A DNA stretch of 23,676 nucleotides from an uncultured Rhodocyclaceae bacterium (GTDB lineage Bacteria; Pseudomonadota; Gammaproteobacteria; Burkholderiales; Rhodocyclaceae): the NCBI GenBank assembly GCA_900549295.1, contig URNG01000044.1, positions 1-23,676 on the forward strand. Reading direction: 5' to 3'. Shown here piece after piece: positions 14,405 to 22,182 of this stretch. Below the pieces are notes generated by a model. The model saw only the letters and a program-made list of their open reading frames with translations. It did not search any database and was not told the DNA's origin. Both the position numbers and the translations under genes were made by a program. Numbering within the stretch: the stretch's first letter is position 1; every line of letters starts with the position of its first letter.

Positions 14405-14725
14405 CAGAAAATCTCCTAGATGGTTAGTTTTTGGTTCGTAGCGAAAAAAAGTTTTCGTTACGAACCAAGCCTTACCTCTCAAAACGAGAAGTTGAGGCGC
14501 ATTGTGCAAGCCGCCGTGGGGGGCGGGCAAGGTTTGAATGCGCTTGCCATGAGCTTTTGTTAAGTTTTGTTGCGCATCCGCAACAGCAGGGGGCAGGGAG
14601 AGGGTGGCTTACTTGGCTACTTTCATGGCGCTGTATGGCGGTGGCTGCAGTGACTGAACGCCATTCGAGACTTCAAAGCCCCGAAGCGTTAACATCCGGG
14701 TTTGTGATTTTTGCCGGAGTGGGCC
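14405..14725. other. Leader and upstream region between right porin and Uma2 gene
   Basis: A 321-base divergent gap with no gene I can support. It holds the right porin's ribosome binding site and leader hairpin (see 14431-14468). A weak porin -35 candidate, TTGCAC on the minus strand (14509-14504), has no convincing -10 partner. A short inverted repeat TTGCG-CATC-CGCAA lies at about 14569-14582. For the rightward Uma2 gene I see only GGAG (about 14716-14719) before its ATG and no clear promoter. Confidence 0.4.
14431..14468 (-). promoter_or_regulatory. Long hairpin in the right porin leader
   Basis: TTGGTTCGTAGCGAAAA (14431-14447) pairs with TTTTCGTTACGAACCAA (14452-14468) over 17 bp with one mismatch and a 4-base loop. 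It ends 27 bases before the porin ATG, outside the ribosome binding site. It could be an operator for a regulator if it lies at the promoter, or an RNA structure affecting stability or translation. The left porin has nothing like it. Confidence 0.7.
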
Positions 14726-15322
14726 ATGTCTTTGCCGTTGCCTAAGGAAACTGCAGAAGCCGCGTTCAGCGCTGCCGATTCCCTGGCCTGGGAGGCGGGG
14801 CGGGTGGAACGGCATGAGTATCTGGCTGGGGAAGTGTTTGCGATGACGGGCGCGTCGGATGCGCACGCGACCATTACGGGCAATATTTTTTCGGCCTTGC
14901 GCAGCCATTTGCGCGGCGGCCCGTGTCAGGCGTTTTTTGCGGGCATGAAACTCAACGTCGCTGCCGACGATGCCTTTTTCTATCCCGACGTGTTCGTGAC
15001 CTGCGCCGAGAGCGACAGGGCGTTCCAGCATTTCAAGCGGGCGCCGGTTCTGGTGGTGGAGGTTTTGTCGCCGGGCACGGCGGCTTTCGACCGGGGCGGC
15101 AAGTTTGCGGCGTACCGGCAGGTGCCGGGCTTGCAGGAATATCTGCTGGTCGATGGCGAGAGCCTGAGCATGGATCTCTTTCGCCGGGGCGAGGCGGGGC
15201 AGTGGGTTTTGCATCCGTGCGATGCGGCGGGCGGGGTGTATCTGGAGAGCGTGGATTTAGTGCTGCCGCAGGCGCTGGTGTATGAGGATGTGGAAGCGAT
15301 GTGGGCCAGCCATGCGGCTTGA
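14726..15322 (+). CDS. Uma2 family (DUF820) restriction-endonuclease-like protein
   Basis: A 198-residue protein of the PD-(D/E)xK fold. Start ATG 14726 follows GGAG by a few bases; a TTG at 14711 is an unlikely alternative. Typical Uma2 landmarks are present: an opening helix with an EYLAGEVFAMTG-like strand, H47 in DAHATITGNI, PD (D88) in FYPDVFV, E112 in VVEVLSPGTAAFDRGGK, and K126 with the following KFAAYRQVPGLQEYLLVD. Putative metal ligands and lysine are in place, so nuclease activity is possible. The biological role of Uma2 proteins is poorly known; many are mobile and present in many copies. It lies between the porin region and the LPS genes and is not obviously part of either. Confidence 0.85.
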   Translation: MSLPLPKETAEAAFSAADSLAWEAGRVERHEYLAGEVFAMTGASDAHATITGNIFSALRSHLRGGPCQAFFAGMKLNVAADDAFFYPDVFVTCAESDRAFQHFKRAPVLVVEVLSPGTAAFDRGGKFAAYRQVPGLQEYLLVDGESLSMDLFRRGEAGQWVLHPCDAAGGVYLESVDLVLPQALVYEDVEAMWASHAA

Positions 15323-15364
15323 GGGCGGCGGTGACTGGCGTTGGGTGGCATTCTGGAATGCGGC

Positions 15365-16501
15365 ATGCGGTTAGCGTTTTGTTTGTATAAATATTTCCCC
15401 TTCGGCGGTTTGCAGCGCGATTTTTTGCGCATTGCATTGGCTTGCCAGGCGGCGGGGGCGGCAGTGCGGGTGTATGCGCTGTCCTGGCAGGGCGAGGTGC
15501 CGGCGGGGTTCGAGCTGGTGATCGTGCCGGTGCGGGCGTGGAGCAATGCGCGCCGTTATGCGAAGTTCAGCGCCTGGGTGGCGCGCGATCTGGCGGCGCG
15601 GCCGGTGGATCGGGTCGTGGGTTTCAACAAGATGCCGGGGCTGGATGTGTATTTCGCGGCGGATGCCTGTTATGAAGAAAAGGCGCGCAGCCTGCGTCAT
15701 CCGCTGTACCGGCTTTCCGGGCGCTACCGGCATTTCGCGGCCTATGAGCGGGCGGTGTTCGCGCCGGCAAGCTCGACGCAGATCCTGCTGATCGCGCCGG
15801 CGCAGCAGGCGGTGTTTCAGCAGTACTACGCGACACCGGCGGCGCGCTTTCATGTGTTGCCGCCGGGGATTGCGCGTGACCGGCGCGCGCCGGCCAATGC
15901 AGCGGAAATCCGCGCCGAATTTCGCCGCGAGTTCGGGCTGGCGGACGATAATTTTCTGCTCCTGCAGGTGGGTTCGGGCTTCAAGACCAAGGGGCTGGAT
16001 CGCTCCTTGCTGGCGCTGGCGCACCTGCCTGCGGCCCTGCTCGAGCGCACCCGTCTGATGGCCATCGGCCAGGATGAGCCGAGCGCCTTTCGCCGCATGG
16101 CGGCGGGGCTGGGGTTGGCGGAACGGGTGGATATTCTGGCCGGGCGCAGCGATATTCCGCGCTTCCTGCTCGGGGCCGATCTGCTGATCCACCCGGCGTA
16201 CAACGAAAATACCGGCACCGTGTTGCTGGAAGCGCTGGTGGCGGGGCTGCCGGTGCTGTGCACCGCCGTGTGCGGCTACGCGCCTTACGTTGACGCTGCC
16301 CAAGGTGGGCAGGTATTGCCGGAGCTTTTTGCGCAGGACGCGCTGGATGCGGCGCTGGCGGCGATCATGGCGAATGCGCCGCTGCGCCGGAGCTGGCAGC
16401 AGAACGCGCTGGCCTGGGCGGAGGCGGCGGATATCTACAGCAATGCGGAACGGGCGGCGGCGGTCATCATGGGCGCTGCGGCAGGGGAGCGGGCGGCGTG
16501 A
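15365..16501 (+). CDS. waaG: LPS core glucosyltransferase I (WaaG/RfaG, GT4)
   Basis: A 378-residue peripheral inner-membrane enzyme adding the first hexose to heptose II of the LPS inner core. The N-terminus (RLAFCLYKYFPFGGLQRDF) and VDRVVGFNKMPGLDVYFAAD are near-diagnostic of WaaG. The C-terminal donor-binding half has LLLQVGS, GLDRSL, the EX7E motif (ENTGTVLLE) after HPAY, and GLPVLCTAVCGYA. ATG 15365 is chosen because WaaG proteins begin just there; the frame opens 24 bases earlier at 15341. The ribosome binding site is weak (GGAAT). Its stop overlaps the waaP GTG start (GTGA), so the genes are coupled. The sugar donor, normally UDP-glucose, may differ in this group. Confidence 0.95.
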   Translation: MRLAFCLYKYFPFGGLQRDFLRIALACQAAGAAVRVYALSWQGEVPAGFELVIVPVRAWSNARRYAKFSAWVARDLAARPVDRVVGFNKMPGLDVYFAADACYEEKARSLRHPLYRLSGRYRHFAAYERAVFAPASSTQILLIAPAQQAVFQQYYATPAARFHVLPPGIARDRRAPANAAEIRAEFRREFGLADDNFLLLQVGSGFKTKGLDRSLLALAHLPAALLERTRLMAIGQDEPSAFRRMAAGLGLAERVDILAGRSDIPRFLLGADLLIHPAYNENTGTVLLEALVAGLPVLCTAVCGYAPYVDAAQGGQVLPELFAQDALDAALAAIMANAPLRRSWQQNALAWAEAADIYSNAERAAAVIMGAAAGERAA

Positions 16502-17343
16502 CAGGGGGACGGGAAATTTTGCATCTGAACCCGCCTTTCAGCGCCTTGTGGGCCGGGCAGGATGCCTTCGCGGCGGTGGATGCCTTGCAGGGCGAGGTGT
16601 TCCGCGAGCGCGACGGACGGCGTACCTTCCGTTGCGAGATCGAGGGACGCGGGTTCTTCGTGAAGATTCACCACGGCATCGGTTGGGGGGAAATCGTCAA
16701 GAATCTGCTGGTGGGGCGCGCGCCTATCGTCGGGGCGGCGAATGAGTGGCGGGCGATTGCCCGGCTGACGGAGATCGGCGTGGATACGATGCGGGCGGTG
16801 GCTTTCGGCCAGCGCGGGCTGAATCCGGCGCGGCAGCATTCCTTTTTGATTACCGAAGAACTCGCGCCCACCGTCAGTCTGGAGGATTTCTGCCGCGATT
16901 GGCGGGAGAAAACAGCAACGTCAGCGCCCGCGCCGGCGCTGAAGTACGCGCTGATCCGGCGGGTGGCGGAAATGGCCGGACGCATGCACCGGGCGGGGGT
17001 GAATCACCGCGATTTCTACCTGTGCCATTTTCTGCTGCATCTGGAACCGCCACCGACACCGGAAAATCTGAAACTGTCGCTGATCGACCTGCACCGGGCG
17101 CAGAGCCACAAGGCGGTGCCGCGCCGCTGGCGGGACAAGGATCTGGCGGGGCTGTATTTTTCGGCGCTGGATATTGGCCTGACGCGGCGCGATTTCCTGC
17201 GCTTTCTGCGCATTTATTTCGCGCGCCCCGTGCGCGAGATTCTGCGCACCGAAGCGCCGTTGTTGCGGCATCTGGAAAACGAGAGCCGGCGCTTGCTGGC
17301 GAAGTACACGCGCAAGAACGCGGAATTTGGAGATGACTGGTGA
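16498..17343 (+). CDS. waaP: LPS core heptose(I) kinase
   Basis: A 281-residue cytoplasmic kinase that phosphorylates heptose I of the inner core, giving negative charges bridged by divalent cations, important for outer-membrane strength. Kinase-like residues are visible: K56 in FFVKIHHG, the catalytic loop NHRDFYLCHFLL (H170, D172) and LIDLHRAQ (D197). The start is GTG at 16498 inside the waaG stop, and the end overlaps the next kinase gene in the same GTGA way. It is slightly longer than E. coli WaaP (265 residues). Identification rests on clear family motifs and on the waaG neighbour. Confidence 0.95.
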   Translation: MTGGREILHLNPPFSALWAGQDAFAAVDALQGEVFRERDGRRTFRCEIEGRGFFVKIHHGIGWGEIVKNLLVGRAPIVGAANEWRAIARLTEIGVDTMRAVAFGQRGLNPARQHSFLITEELAPTVSLEDFCRDWREKTATSAPAPALKYALIRRVAEMAGRMHRAGVNHRDFYLCHFLLHLEPPPTPENLKLSLIDLHRAQSHKAVPRRWRDKDLAGLYFSALDIGLTRRDFLRFLRIYFARPVREILRTEAPLLRHLENESRRLLAKYTRKNAEFGDDW

Positions 17344-18149
17344 TCGAGTGGCACATTCACCCCGACTATGCAGACGGTCCGGCGGGGCAGGCGTTTCGTG
17401 CTGCGTTCGGCAGCCCGGCGGCGGTGTTTGCGCTGGCGGGCGAGAAAATCACGGACGATCAGGAATCCGAGGTGTACCGCGTGACGGTGGCGGGCAAACG
17501 TTATTACGTGAAGCGTTATTACATTGGCCGGCGGGCGTTTTCGCGGCGCTGGTTTGGCCTGCGCGACTGGCTGGGGCCGCGCCGCGCGGTGCAGGAATGG
17601 ACCAATCTGCGGCGCTTTGCCGCCTGGGGGATTCCGACGGCGATCTTGGCGGTTTACGGTCAGGAGCGCCGCTACGGCCGTTTCGTGCGGGCGGCGGTGG
17701 TGACCGAGGAATTACGCAATACGGCCGATCTGGCGCAACTGGCGCACGAGCGCGATCCACGTCTGCAGGATGCGCGCTGGCTGGGCCAGGTGCTGCCGCA
17801 GATCGCCGAGGCAACCCGGCGCATGCACGCGCATCGCTTCTGCCACAACGATCTGAAGTGGCGCAACATCCTGGTGGACGACGGCGCGGTGGACGGCACC
17901 GGGGTGGGTAGCGGCGGGGGGCCGACGGCGTATTTCATCGACTGTCCGACTGGCATGTTCTGGTGGCCGCCTTTTCTCGAATACCGCATCGTCAAGGATC
18001 TGGCCTGCCTGGACAAGGTGGCGAAATACACCTTGCCGCGCCGCTGGCGGCTGCGGTTTTATCTCGATTACGTGGGGCGCCGGCGCTTGAACGCGGCGGA
18101 TAAAAAGCGGCTGCAAAAAGTGCTGGCGTTTTTCGATGGGCGGGAGTGA
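17340..18149 (+). CDS. LPS kinase family protein (InaA/WaaP-like)
   Basis: A 269-residue kinase-like protein beginning with GTG at 17340 overlapping the waaP stop. Visible residues: K58 in RYYVKRYY, catalytic loop HNDLKWRN (H169, D171, K173, N176) and FIDCPTG (D201) as the metal-binding aspartate. A short glycine-rich insertion (about 184-194) separates the last two motifs. It is basic, as expected for a protein acting at the membrane on lipid-linked substrates. It may phosphorylate a second position of the core (heptose II or Kdo); the substrate cannot be read from the sequence. Tight coupling to waaG and waaP argues for a core-LPS role. Confidence 0.85.
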   Translation: MIEWHIHPDYADGPAGQAFRAAFGSPAAVFALAGEKITDDQESEVYRVTVAGKRYYVKRYYIGRRAFSRRWFGLRDWLGPRRAVQEWTNLRRFAAWGIPTAILAVYGQERRYGRFVRAAVVTEELRNTADLAQLAHERDPRLQDARWLGQVLPQIAEATRRMHAHRFCHNDLKWRNILVDDGAVDGTGVGSGGGPTAYFIDCPTGMFWWPPFLEYRIVKDLACLDKVAKYTLPRRWRLRFYLDYVGRRRLNAADKKRLQKVLAFFDGRE

Positions 18150-18268
18150 GCACTTGCGGCTGAGGTACGGTTTGTGCCGCAGAAGGCCGGCCATGGCGTT
18201 TGGCCGCTGCGTGGGCACTGCGCCTGCAGCGGGGTTTGCGGTGATTCCAGGGGGCAAGCGCTAGCGCC

Positions 18269-19681
18269 ATGAACGATGCCGTCAAGCTGATTGCCGATTT
18301 GCGCGCCGCCGGGCGGGCACCGTGTTTGCCGCTGCAGGTGACGATGCAGGAGGGCGGCCCGCTGGTACTGGAAAACCTGCTGCGGCTGGTGCCGGGCAAG
18401 CGGCTGGTGGCGGCGGGGCGCTGGCAGGGGCAGCCGGCGCTGGTGAAATTGTTCATTGCCGGGGCGCATCGGCGGCACGGCGAGCGGGAGCGGGCGGGCG
18501 TGCTGGCCTTGCAGGCCGCCGGCGTGCGCACGCCGGAATTGCTCGCCGCCGGCCCGGTGGAAGGTGGCGCGTATGCGGTGGTGAGCGCGTTCTTGCCGGC
18601 TGCGGAAAATCTTGCGGCGATTTGGGAGAGTGGGGCGGAACGCGGAACGGAAATGCTGACTGCGGCCATGCCCTTGCTGGCCCGCATGCACGCGGCGGGT
18701 CTGGCGCAGGCGGACTTGCACCTGGGCAATTTCCTGCTGGCGCAGGGCGCGCTTTACGCAATCGATGGGGACGCGGTAGAGGTAAAAAACGCGGGAGCCG
18801 CGTTGAACGAGGCGGCAGTCATCGCCAATCTGGCGATTTTGTTTGCTGGACTGACGCCGGCTTTCGATGCCCAGCGCGCCAGGTTTCTTGCCGCCTATGA
18901 GGCGGAGCCGGGGGCGCTGGCGGTCGACCGGGCACGCTTGCAGGCGGCGGTGTTGACGACGCGGGCGCGGCGTTTGCGGAAGTTTCTGGAAAAAACCGGG
19001 CGCGACTGCACGCAATTTGCCGTGGCGCGCAACTGGCACCGCGCCTGGGCGGTGCTGCGCAGCCGATGGGATGAATTTGCCGGTTTTCTGGCCGCGCCGG
19101 ACCGTTTCGTCGACGGCGCGCATACCTTCAAGACTGGCGGCACCTGCACCGTCGTGGCGAGCGAAATCGCCGGCAAAACCTGTCTCGTCAAACGCTACAA
19201 CATCAAGCACTGGCGGCATGCGCTTTCCCGCGCCTGGCGGGAAAGTCGCGCCTGGCATTCCTGGCGGGCGGCGCATCTGCTCCTGTTTTACGGCATCACC
19301 ACGCCGCAGCCGCTGGCGGTGCTGGAAGAACGGCGCGGCCCTTTGCGCGGGCGGGCGTTTCTGGTAACCGAAATCTGCGCCGGGAAGAATCTGCTGGAAA
19401 CCCTGGACGCCGGCCGCATTCCACCCGAAAACCTGGGGCGCGAACTCGTTCGCACCTTTGCCGCTTTGCACGCGCTACGCATCAGCCACGGCGATTTCAA
19501 GGCGACCAATCTGTTCTGGCACGACGGAAAAGTTCATCTCATCGACCTCGATGCCCTGAAACAACACCGCTGCCCCTGGCGCTTCAAACGCGCCTGGCAA
19601 CGCGACCGCGCCCGCTTTCTGCGTAACTGGCCGGCCGATTCCCCTCTCGTGCGCTGGCTGGATCAGCACTTGCCGGGGTGA
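18269..19681 (+). CDS. Tandem LPS-kinase-like protein with two kinase halves
   Basis: A 470-residue protein built from two kinase-like domains. The N-terminal half (about 30-230) has K60 (LVKLF), a catalytic loop QADLHLGN (D149, N154) and IDGD (D166). The C-terminal half (about 285-470) has K308 (LVKRY), ISHGDFKATN (H407, D409, K411, N414) and LIDLDAL (D426). Both keep the key residues, so two active sites are possible. ATG 18269 has AGGGGG about 15 bases upstream. It follows the previous kinase after a 119-base gap with no clear promoter or terminator, so co-transcription is possible. The likely role is core or lipid A phosphorylation; substrates unknown. It could instead be a fusion of two formerly separate genes. 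Confidence 0.83.
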   Translation: MNDAVKLIADLRAAGRAPCLPLQVTMQEGGPLVLENLLRLVPGKRLVAAGRWQGQPALVKLFIAGAHRRHGERERAGVLALQAAGVRTPELLAAGPVEGGAYAVVSAFLPAAENLAAIWESGAERGTEMLTAAMPLLARMHAAGLAQADLHLGNFLLAQGALYAIDGDAVEVKNAGAALNEAAVIANLAILFAGLTPAFDAQRARFLAAYEAEPGALAVDRARLQAAVLTTRARRLRKFLEKTGRDCTQFAVARNWHRAWAVLRSRWDEFAGFLAAPDRFVDGAHTFKTGGTCTVVASEIAGKTCLVKRYNIKHWRHALSRAWRESRAWHSWRAAHLLLFYGITTPQPLAVLEERRGPLRGRAFLVTEICAGKNLLETLDAGRIPPENLGRELVRTFAALHALRISHGDFKATNLFWHDGKVHLIDLDALKQHRCPWRFKRAWQRDRARFLRNWPADSPLVRWLDQHLPG

Positions 19682-19707
19682 GGGAGGGGTGAATGCGGGA
19701 CCGGGGT

Positions 19708-20445
19708 TTATTTTTCCCGGGGCGTCACCAGACGGGAGGCCAGCAGGCCGAGTTCGTAGAGCAGGCACATGGGGATGGCCAGCGCGAGCTGGGAAATGAC
19801 GTCCGGCGGGGTGACGACGGCGGCGACGACAAAGGCGCCGACGATGAAGTAGGAGCGCCATTCCTTCTGCTTTTCGACGCTGAGGACGCCGAGCTTGGCG
19901 AGCACGACCTGGGCCACCGGCACCTCGAAGGAGAGGCCGAAGGCGAGGAACATGGTCATGACGAAGGAGAGGTAAGCTTCGATGTCCGGGGCCGGGGTGA
20001 TGCTTTTGGGCGAGAAGCTGGCGATGAATTTGAACACTTGGCCGAACACGAAGAAATAGCAGAAGCTCATGCCCAGCAGGAAGAGGACGGTGCTGGAGAC
20101 GATGAGGGGGACGCCCAGGCGGCGTTCGTGGGCATAGAGGCCGGGGGCGATGAAGGCCCAGGCCTGGTACAGCACGTAGGGCAGGGCCAGGACGAAGGCG
20201 ACCATGCCCATGACCTTGAGCGGCACCATGAAGGGCGTGATGACGCCGATGGCCACCATCTTGGTGCCTTCGGGCAGCGCGGCAGTGAGCGGCGCGGCGA
20301 GGAAATCGTAAATCGCAGCCGGGCCGGGGTAGAGCGCGAGCAGGCCGAAGAGCACGCCGATGGCGATCAGGCTGCGCAAAAGGCGGTCGCGCAATTCGAC
20401 CAGGTGGGAGACGAAACTCTCGCCGGCGTGTTCTTCTTCGTTCAT
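19708..20445 (-). CDS. tatC: Sec-independent protein translocase TatC
   Basis: A 245-residue six-helix inner-membrane protein that recognises twin-arginine signal peptides. Hallmarks are SFVSHLVELRDRLLRS at the N-terminus, the first periplasmic loop ending in ITPFMVPLKV, FGLSFEVPV with the conserved glutamate, and VVTPPDVISQ. Its ATG overlaps the tatB stop by four bases. It is the last gene of the minus-strand operon; a short hairpin CCGGG...CCCGG (19701-19720) at its 3' end may help end transcripts between it and the convergent kinase gene. Confidence 0.98.
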   Translation of the reverse strand: MNEEEHAGESFVSHLVELRDRLLRSLIAIGVLFGLLALYPGPAAIYDFLAAPLTAALPEGTKMVAIGVITPFMVPLKVMGMVAFVLALPYVLYQAWAFIAPGLYAHERRLGVPLIVSSTVLFLLGMSFCYFFVFGQVFKFIASFSPKSITPAPDIEAYLSFVMTMFLAFGLSFEVPVAQVVLAKLGVLSVEKQKEWRSYFIVGAFVVAAVVTPPDVISQLALAIPMCLLYELGLLASRLVTPREK

Positions 20446-20831
20446 GCAGCGGGGGTGTCCTTGCCGGGGCTGGCGAGGGCAGCGGTGTTTTCGGAAGCGC
20501 TTGCCGTGGCGCCGGGTTCTTCGCCCAGGCTGCGCAGGCTGGCGGTGGCTTCCTGCAGCGGCGTTTCGATGCTTTCCTGCAGGCTGCCGATTTCCTGGCG
20601 CATGGAGGTTTCCAGAGAACGCGCCGATTCGTTGACCTGGGCCTGCAGTTTGCGCAATTCGTCCAGTTGCATTTCGCGGTTGATGTCGGCTTTCACGTCG
20701 TTCACATAACGCTGCGCCCGCCCGAGCAGATGCCCGACGGTGCGCGCCACTTTCGGCAGGCGCTCGGGGCCGATGACGACCAGCGCCACGATGCCGATGA
20801 CGACCAGTTCGGAGAAGCCGATATCAAACAT
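20442..20831 (-). CDS. tatB: Sec-independent protein translocase TatB
   Basis: A 129-residue protein with one N-terminal membrane helix, the FDIGFSELVVIGIVALVVIGP signature region with its conserved Glu, then an amphipathic helix (RLPKVARTVGHLLGRAQRY) and a variable tail. It forms the receptor complex with TatC. The 36-base gap after tatA is pyrimidine-rich and shows no clear ribosome binding site, so translation may depend on coupling or on another signal. The length is moderate for betaproteobacterial TatB. Confidence 0.97.
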   Translation of the reverse strand: MFDIGFSELVVIGIVALVVIGPERLPKVARTVGHLLGRAQRYVNDVKADINREMQLDELRKLQAQVNESARSLETSMRQEIGSLQESIETPLQEATASLRSLGEEPGATASASENTAALASPGKDTPAA

Positions 20832-20867
20832 GGGTAACCAGGAATGGAGGAACCAGGGAGCAGGCGC

Positions 20868-21101
20868 TTATTGCGAGGTGGTCTTTTCCTTGACCTCGAC
20901 GTCGATGGTCTGGCCAGACACCTGTTGCGGGTTCTGCGTGGGGGTGGAGGAAGCATCGGCCCCGGCTTCCTTCATGCCTTCCTTGAAACCCTTGACCGCG
21001 CCGCCCAAATCCTGCCCGATGTTGCGCAGTTTCTTGGTACCGAAAACGAGCATGACGATGACCAGAACGATCAGCCAGTGCCAGATGGAAAACGAACCCA
21101 T
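20868..21101 (-). CDS. tatA: Sec-independent protein translocase TatA
   Basis: A 77-residue pore-forming subunit: N-terminal helix IWHWLIVLVIVMLVFG, the FGTKKLRNIGQDLG hinge and amphipathic helix, then a short polar tail. Its ribosome binding site (AGGAG, 21113-21109) overlaps the hinT stop codon, showing tight packing in the operon. Confidence 0.97.
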   Translation of the reverse strand: MGSFSIWHWLIVLVIVMLVFGTKKLRNIGQDLGGAVKGFKEGMKEAGADASSTPTQNPQQVSGQTIDVEVKEKTTSQ

Positions 21102-21110
21102 GTGCGACTC

Positions 21111-21461
21111 CTAGTGTTTTTTGACCATGGGGCCGACCGGCTGCGGCCCGCCCAGAATGTGCATGTGCAGGTGCTGTACTTCCTGCTGCCCGATTTCGCC
21201 GGTATTGATGATGACGCGGAAACCGTCGGGGCTGCCTTGCGTGGTGGCGATTTCATTGGCGCGCAGGAGCAGTTGTCCGAGCAGCGGCGCATCTTCGGCA
21301 GCCGCCGTCGCCAGCGAGGTGATGTGTTTCTTCGGCACCACCAGGATATGCACCGGGCGCTGCGGATCGATGTCCTTGAACGCCAGCAGATGCTCATCCT
21401 CGTAAACGCGCGTTGCCGGAATCTCGCCGGCAACGATCTTGCAGAAGATGCAGGCGCTCAC
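21111..21461 (-). CDS. hinT: HIT family nucleotide hydrolase (HinT-like)
   Basis: A 116-residue histidine-triad protein with the triad HLHMHILG near the C-terminus and the start CIFCKIVAGEIP typical of HinT, including the zinc-type cysteines. These enzymes hydrolyse aminoacyl- and phosphoramidate-linked nucleotides. It starts inside the hisE stop (4-base overlap) and lies just upstream of tatA, a common betaproteobacterial order. Confidence 0.93.
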   Translation of the reverse strand: MSACIFCKIVAGEIPATRVYEDEHLLAFKDIDPQRPVHILVVPKKHITSLATAAAEDAPLLGQLLLRANEIATTQGSPDGFRVIINTGEIGQQEVQHLHMHILGGPQPVGPMVKKH

Positions 21462-21787
21462 TTCTTGGCGCTCCGGGCGGCTTTTTCATCCACTCCGGAA
21501 ATGCCTTCGCGGCGGCGCATTTCCTGCGACACGTCTTCGATGCTCATGCCGAAGAACACCAGCAGCACCAGGATGTGATAGATCACGTCGGTGGATTCGC
21601 GCACGATGTTCAGGCGCTTGCCGTCCTTGGCGGCCATGATGAGTTCGGCGCATTCCTCGCCGATTTTCTTCAGGATGGAATCCGGGCCTTCGGCGAACAG
21701 GCTGGCCGTGTAGGATTTCTCCGGGTCGGCGTTGCGGCGTGTGGCGAGGGTTTCGGACAGGCGGTGCAGGATGTCGTGTGTGCTCAT
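21458..21787 (-). CDS. hisE: Phosphoribosyl-ATP pyrophosphatase HisE
   Basis: A 109-residue enzyme for the second step of histidine synthesis, releasing pyrophosphate from PR-ATP. The MazG-like all-alpha metal site shows as KKIGEECAELIMAAK and the later ESTDVIYHILVLL. It is separate from HisI here, unlike the fused enterobacterial HisIE. It overlaps hisI by four bases and hinT by four. Confidence 0.97.
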   Translation of the reverse strand: MSTHDILHRLSETLATRRNADPEKSYTASLFAEGPDSILKKIGEECAELIMAAKDGKRLNIVRESTDVIYHILVLLVFFGMSIEDVSQEMRRREGISGVDEKAARSAKK

Positions 21788-22182
21788 GCGTAAATTTCCT
21801 TCGGATCTTTGATGACCGGATCGACGGGAACCCAGCGCTCCCCTTGCAGTTCATTGAAAAAGCAGCTTGCGCGGCCGGTGTGGCAGGCAATGCCGCCGAC
21901 CTGCTCGATGCTCAATAGCAGCACATCGCCGTCGCAATCGGTGCGGATCGAGCGGATTTTCTGGAAATGCCCGGATTCCTCGCCCTTGCGCCACAAACGC
22001 TGCCGCGAACGCGACCAGTATACCGCGTTGCCGCAGGCAAGCGTTTCCTGCAGGGACTGGCGATTCATGTACGCGAACATCACCACGCGCCCCTGCTCGT
22101 CCTGGGCGATGGCCGGAATCATGCCGTCGGCGTCCCATTTGAGCGCCGCCAGCCAGTCCTGGTCGTGTTGCAGATCGGCCAT
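21784..22182 (-). CDS. hisI: Phosphoribosyl-AMP cyclohydrolase HisI
   Basis: A 132-residue zinc and magnesium enzyme opening the adenine ring of PR-AMP. The motifs RSRQRLWRKGEESGH, DCDGD (82-86, magnesium) and zinc cysteines C83, C100 and C107 (CHTGRASC) are all present. ATG 22182 shares a base with the hisF stop (TAATG). The frame extends upstream through hisF, but that part is only an alternate-frame reading. Confidence 0.97.
   Translation of the reverse strand: MADLQHDQDWLAALKWDADGMIPAIAQDEQGRVVMFAYMNRQSLQETLACGNAVYWSRSRQRLWRKGEESGHFQKIRSIRTDCDGDVLLLSIEQVGGIACHTGRASCFFNELQGERWVPVDPVIKDPKEIYA

Noticed and set aside
18068..19471. Minus-strand open frame of 467 codons opposite the tandem kinase
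   Set aside because: Same reason: no motif, skewed composition, complementary to a clear coding gene.
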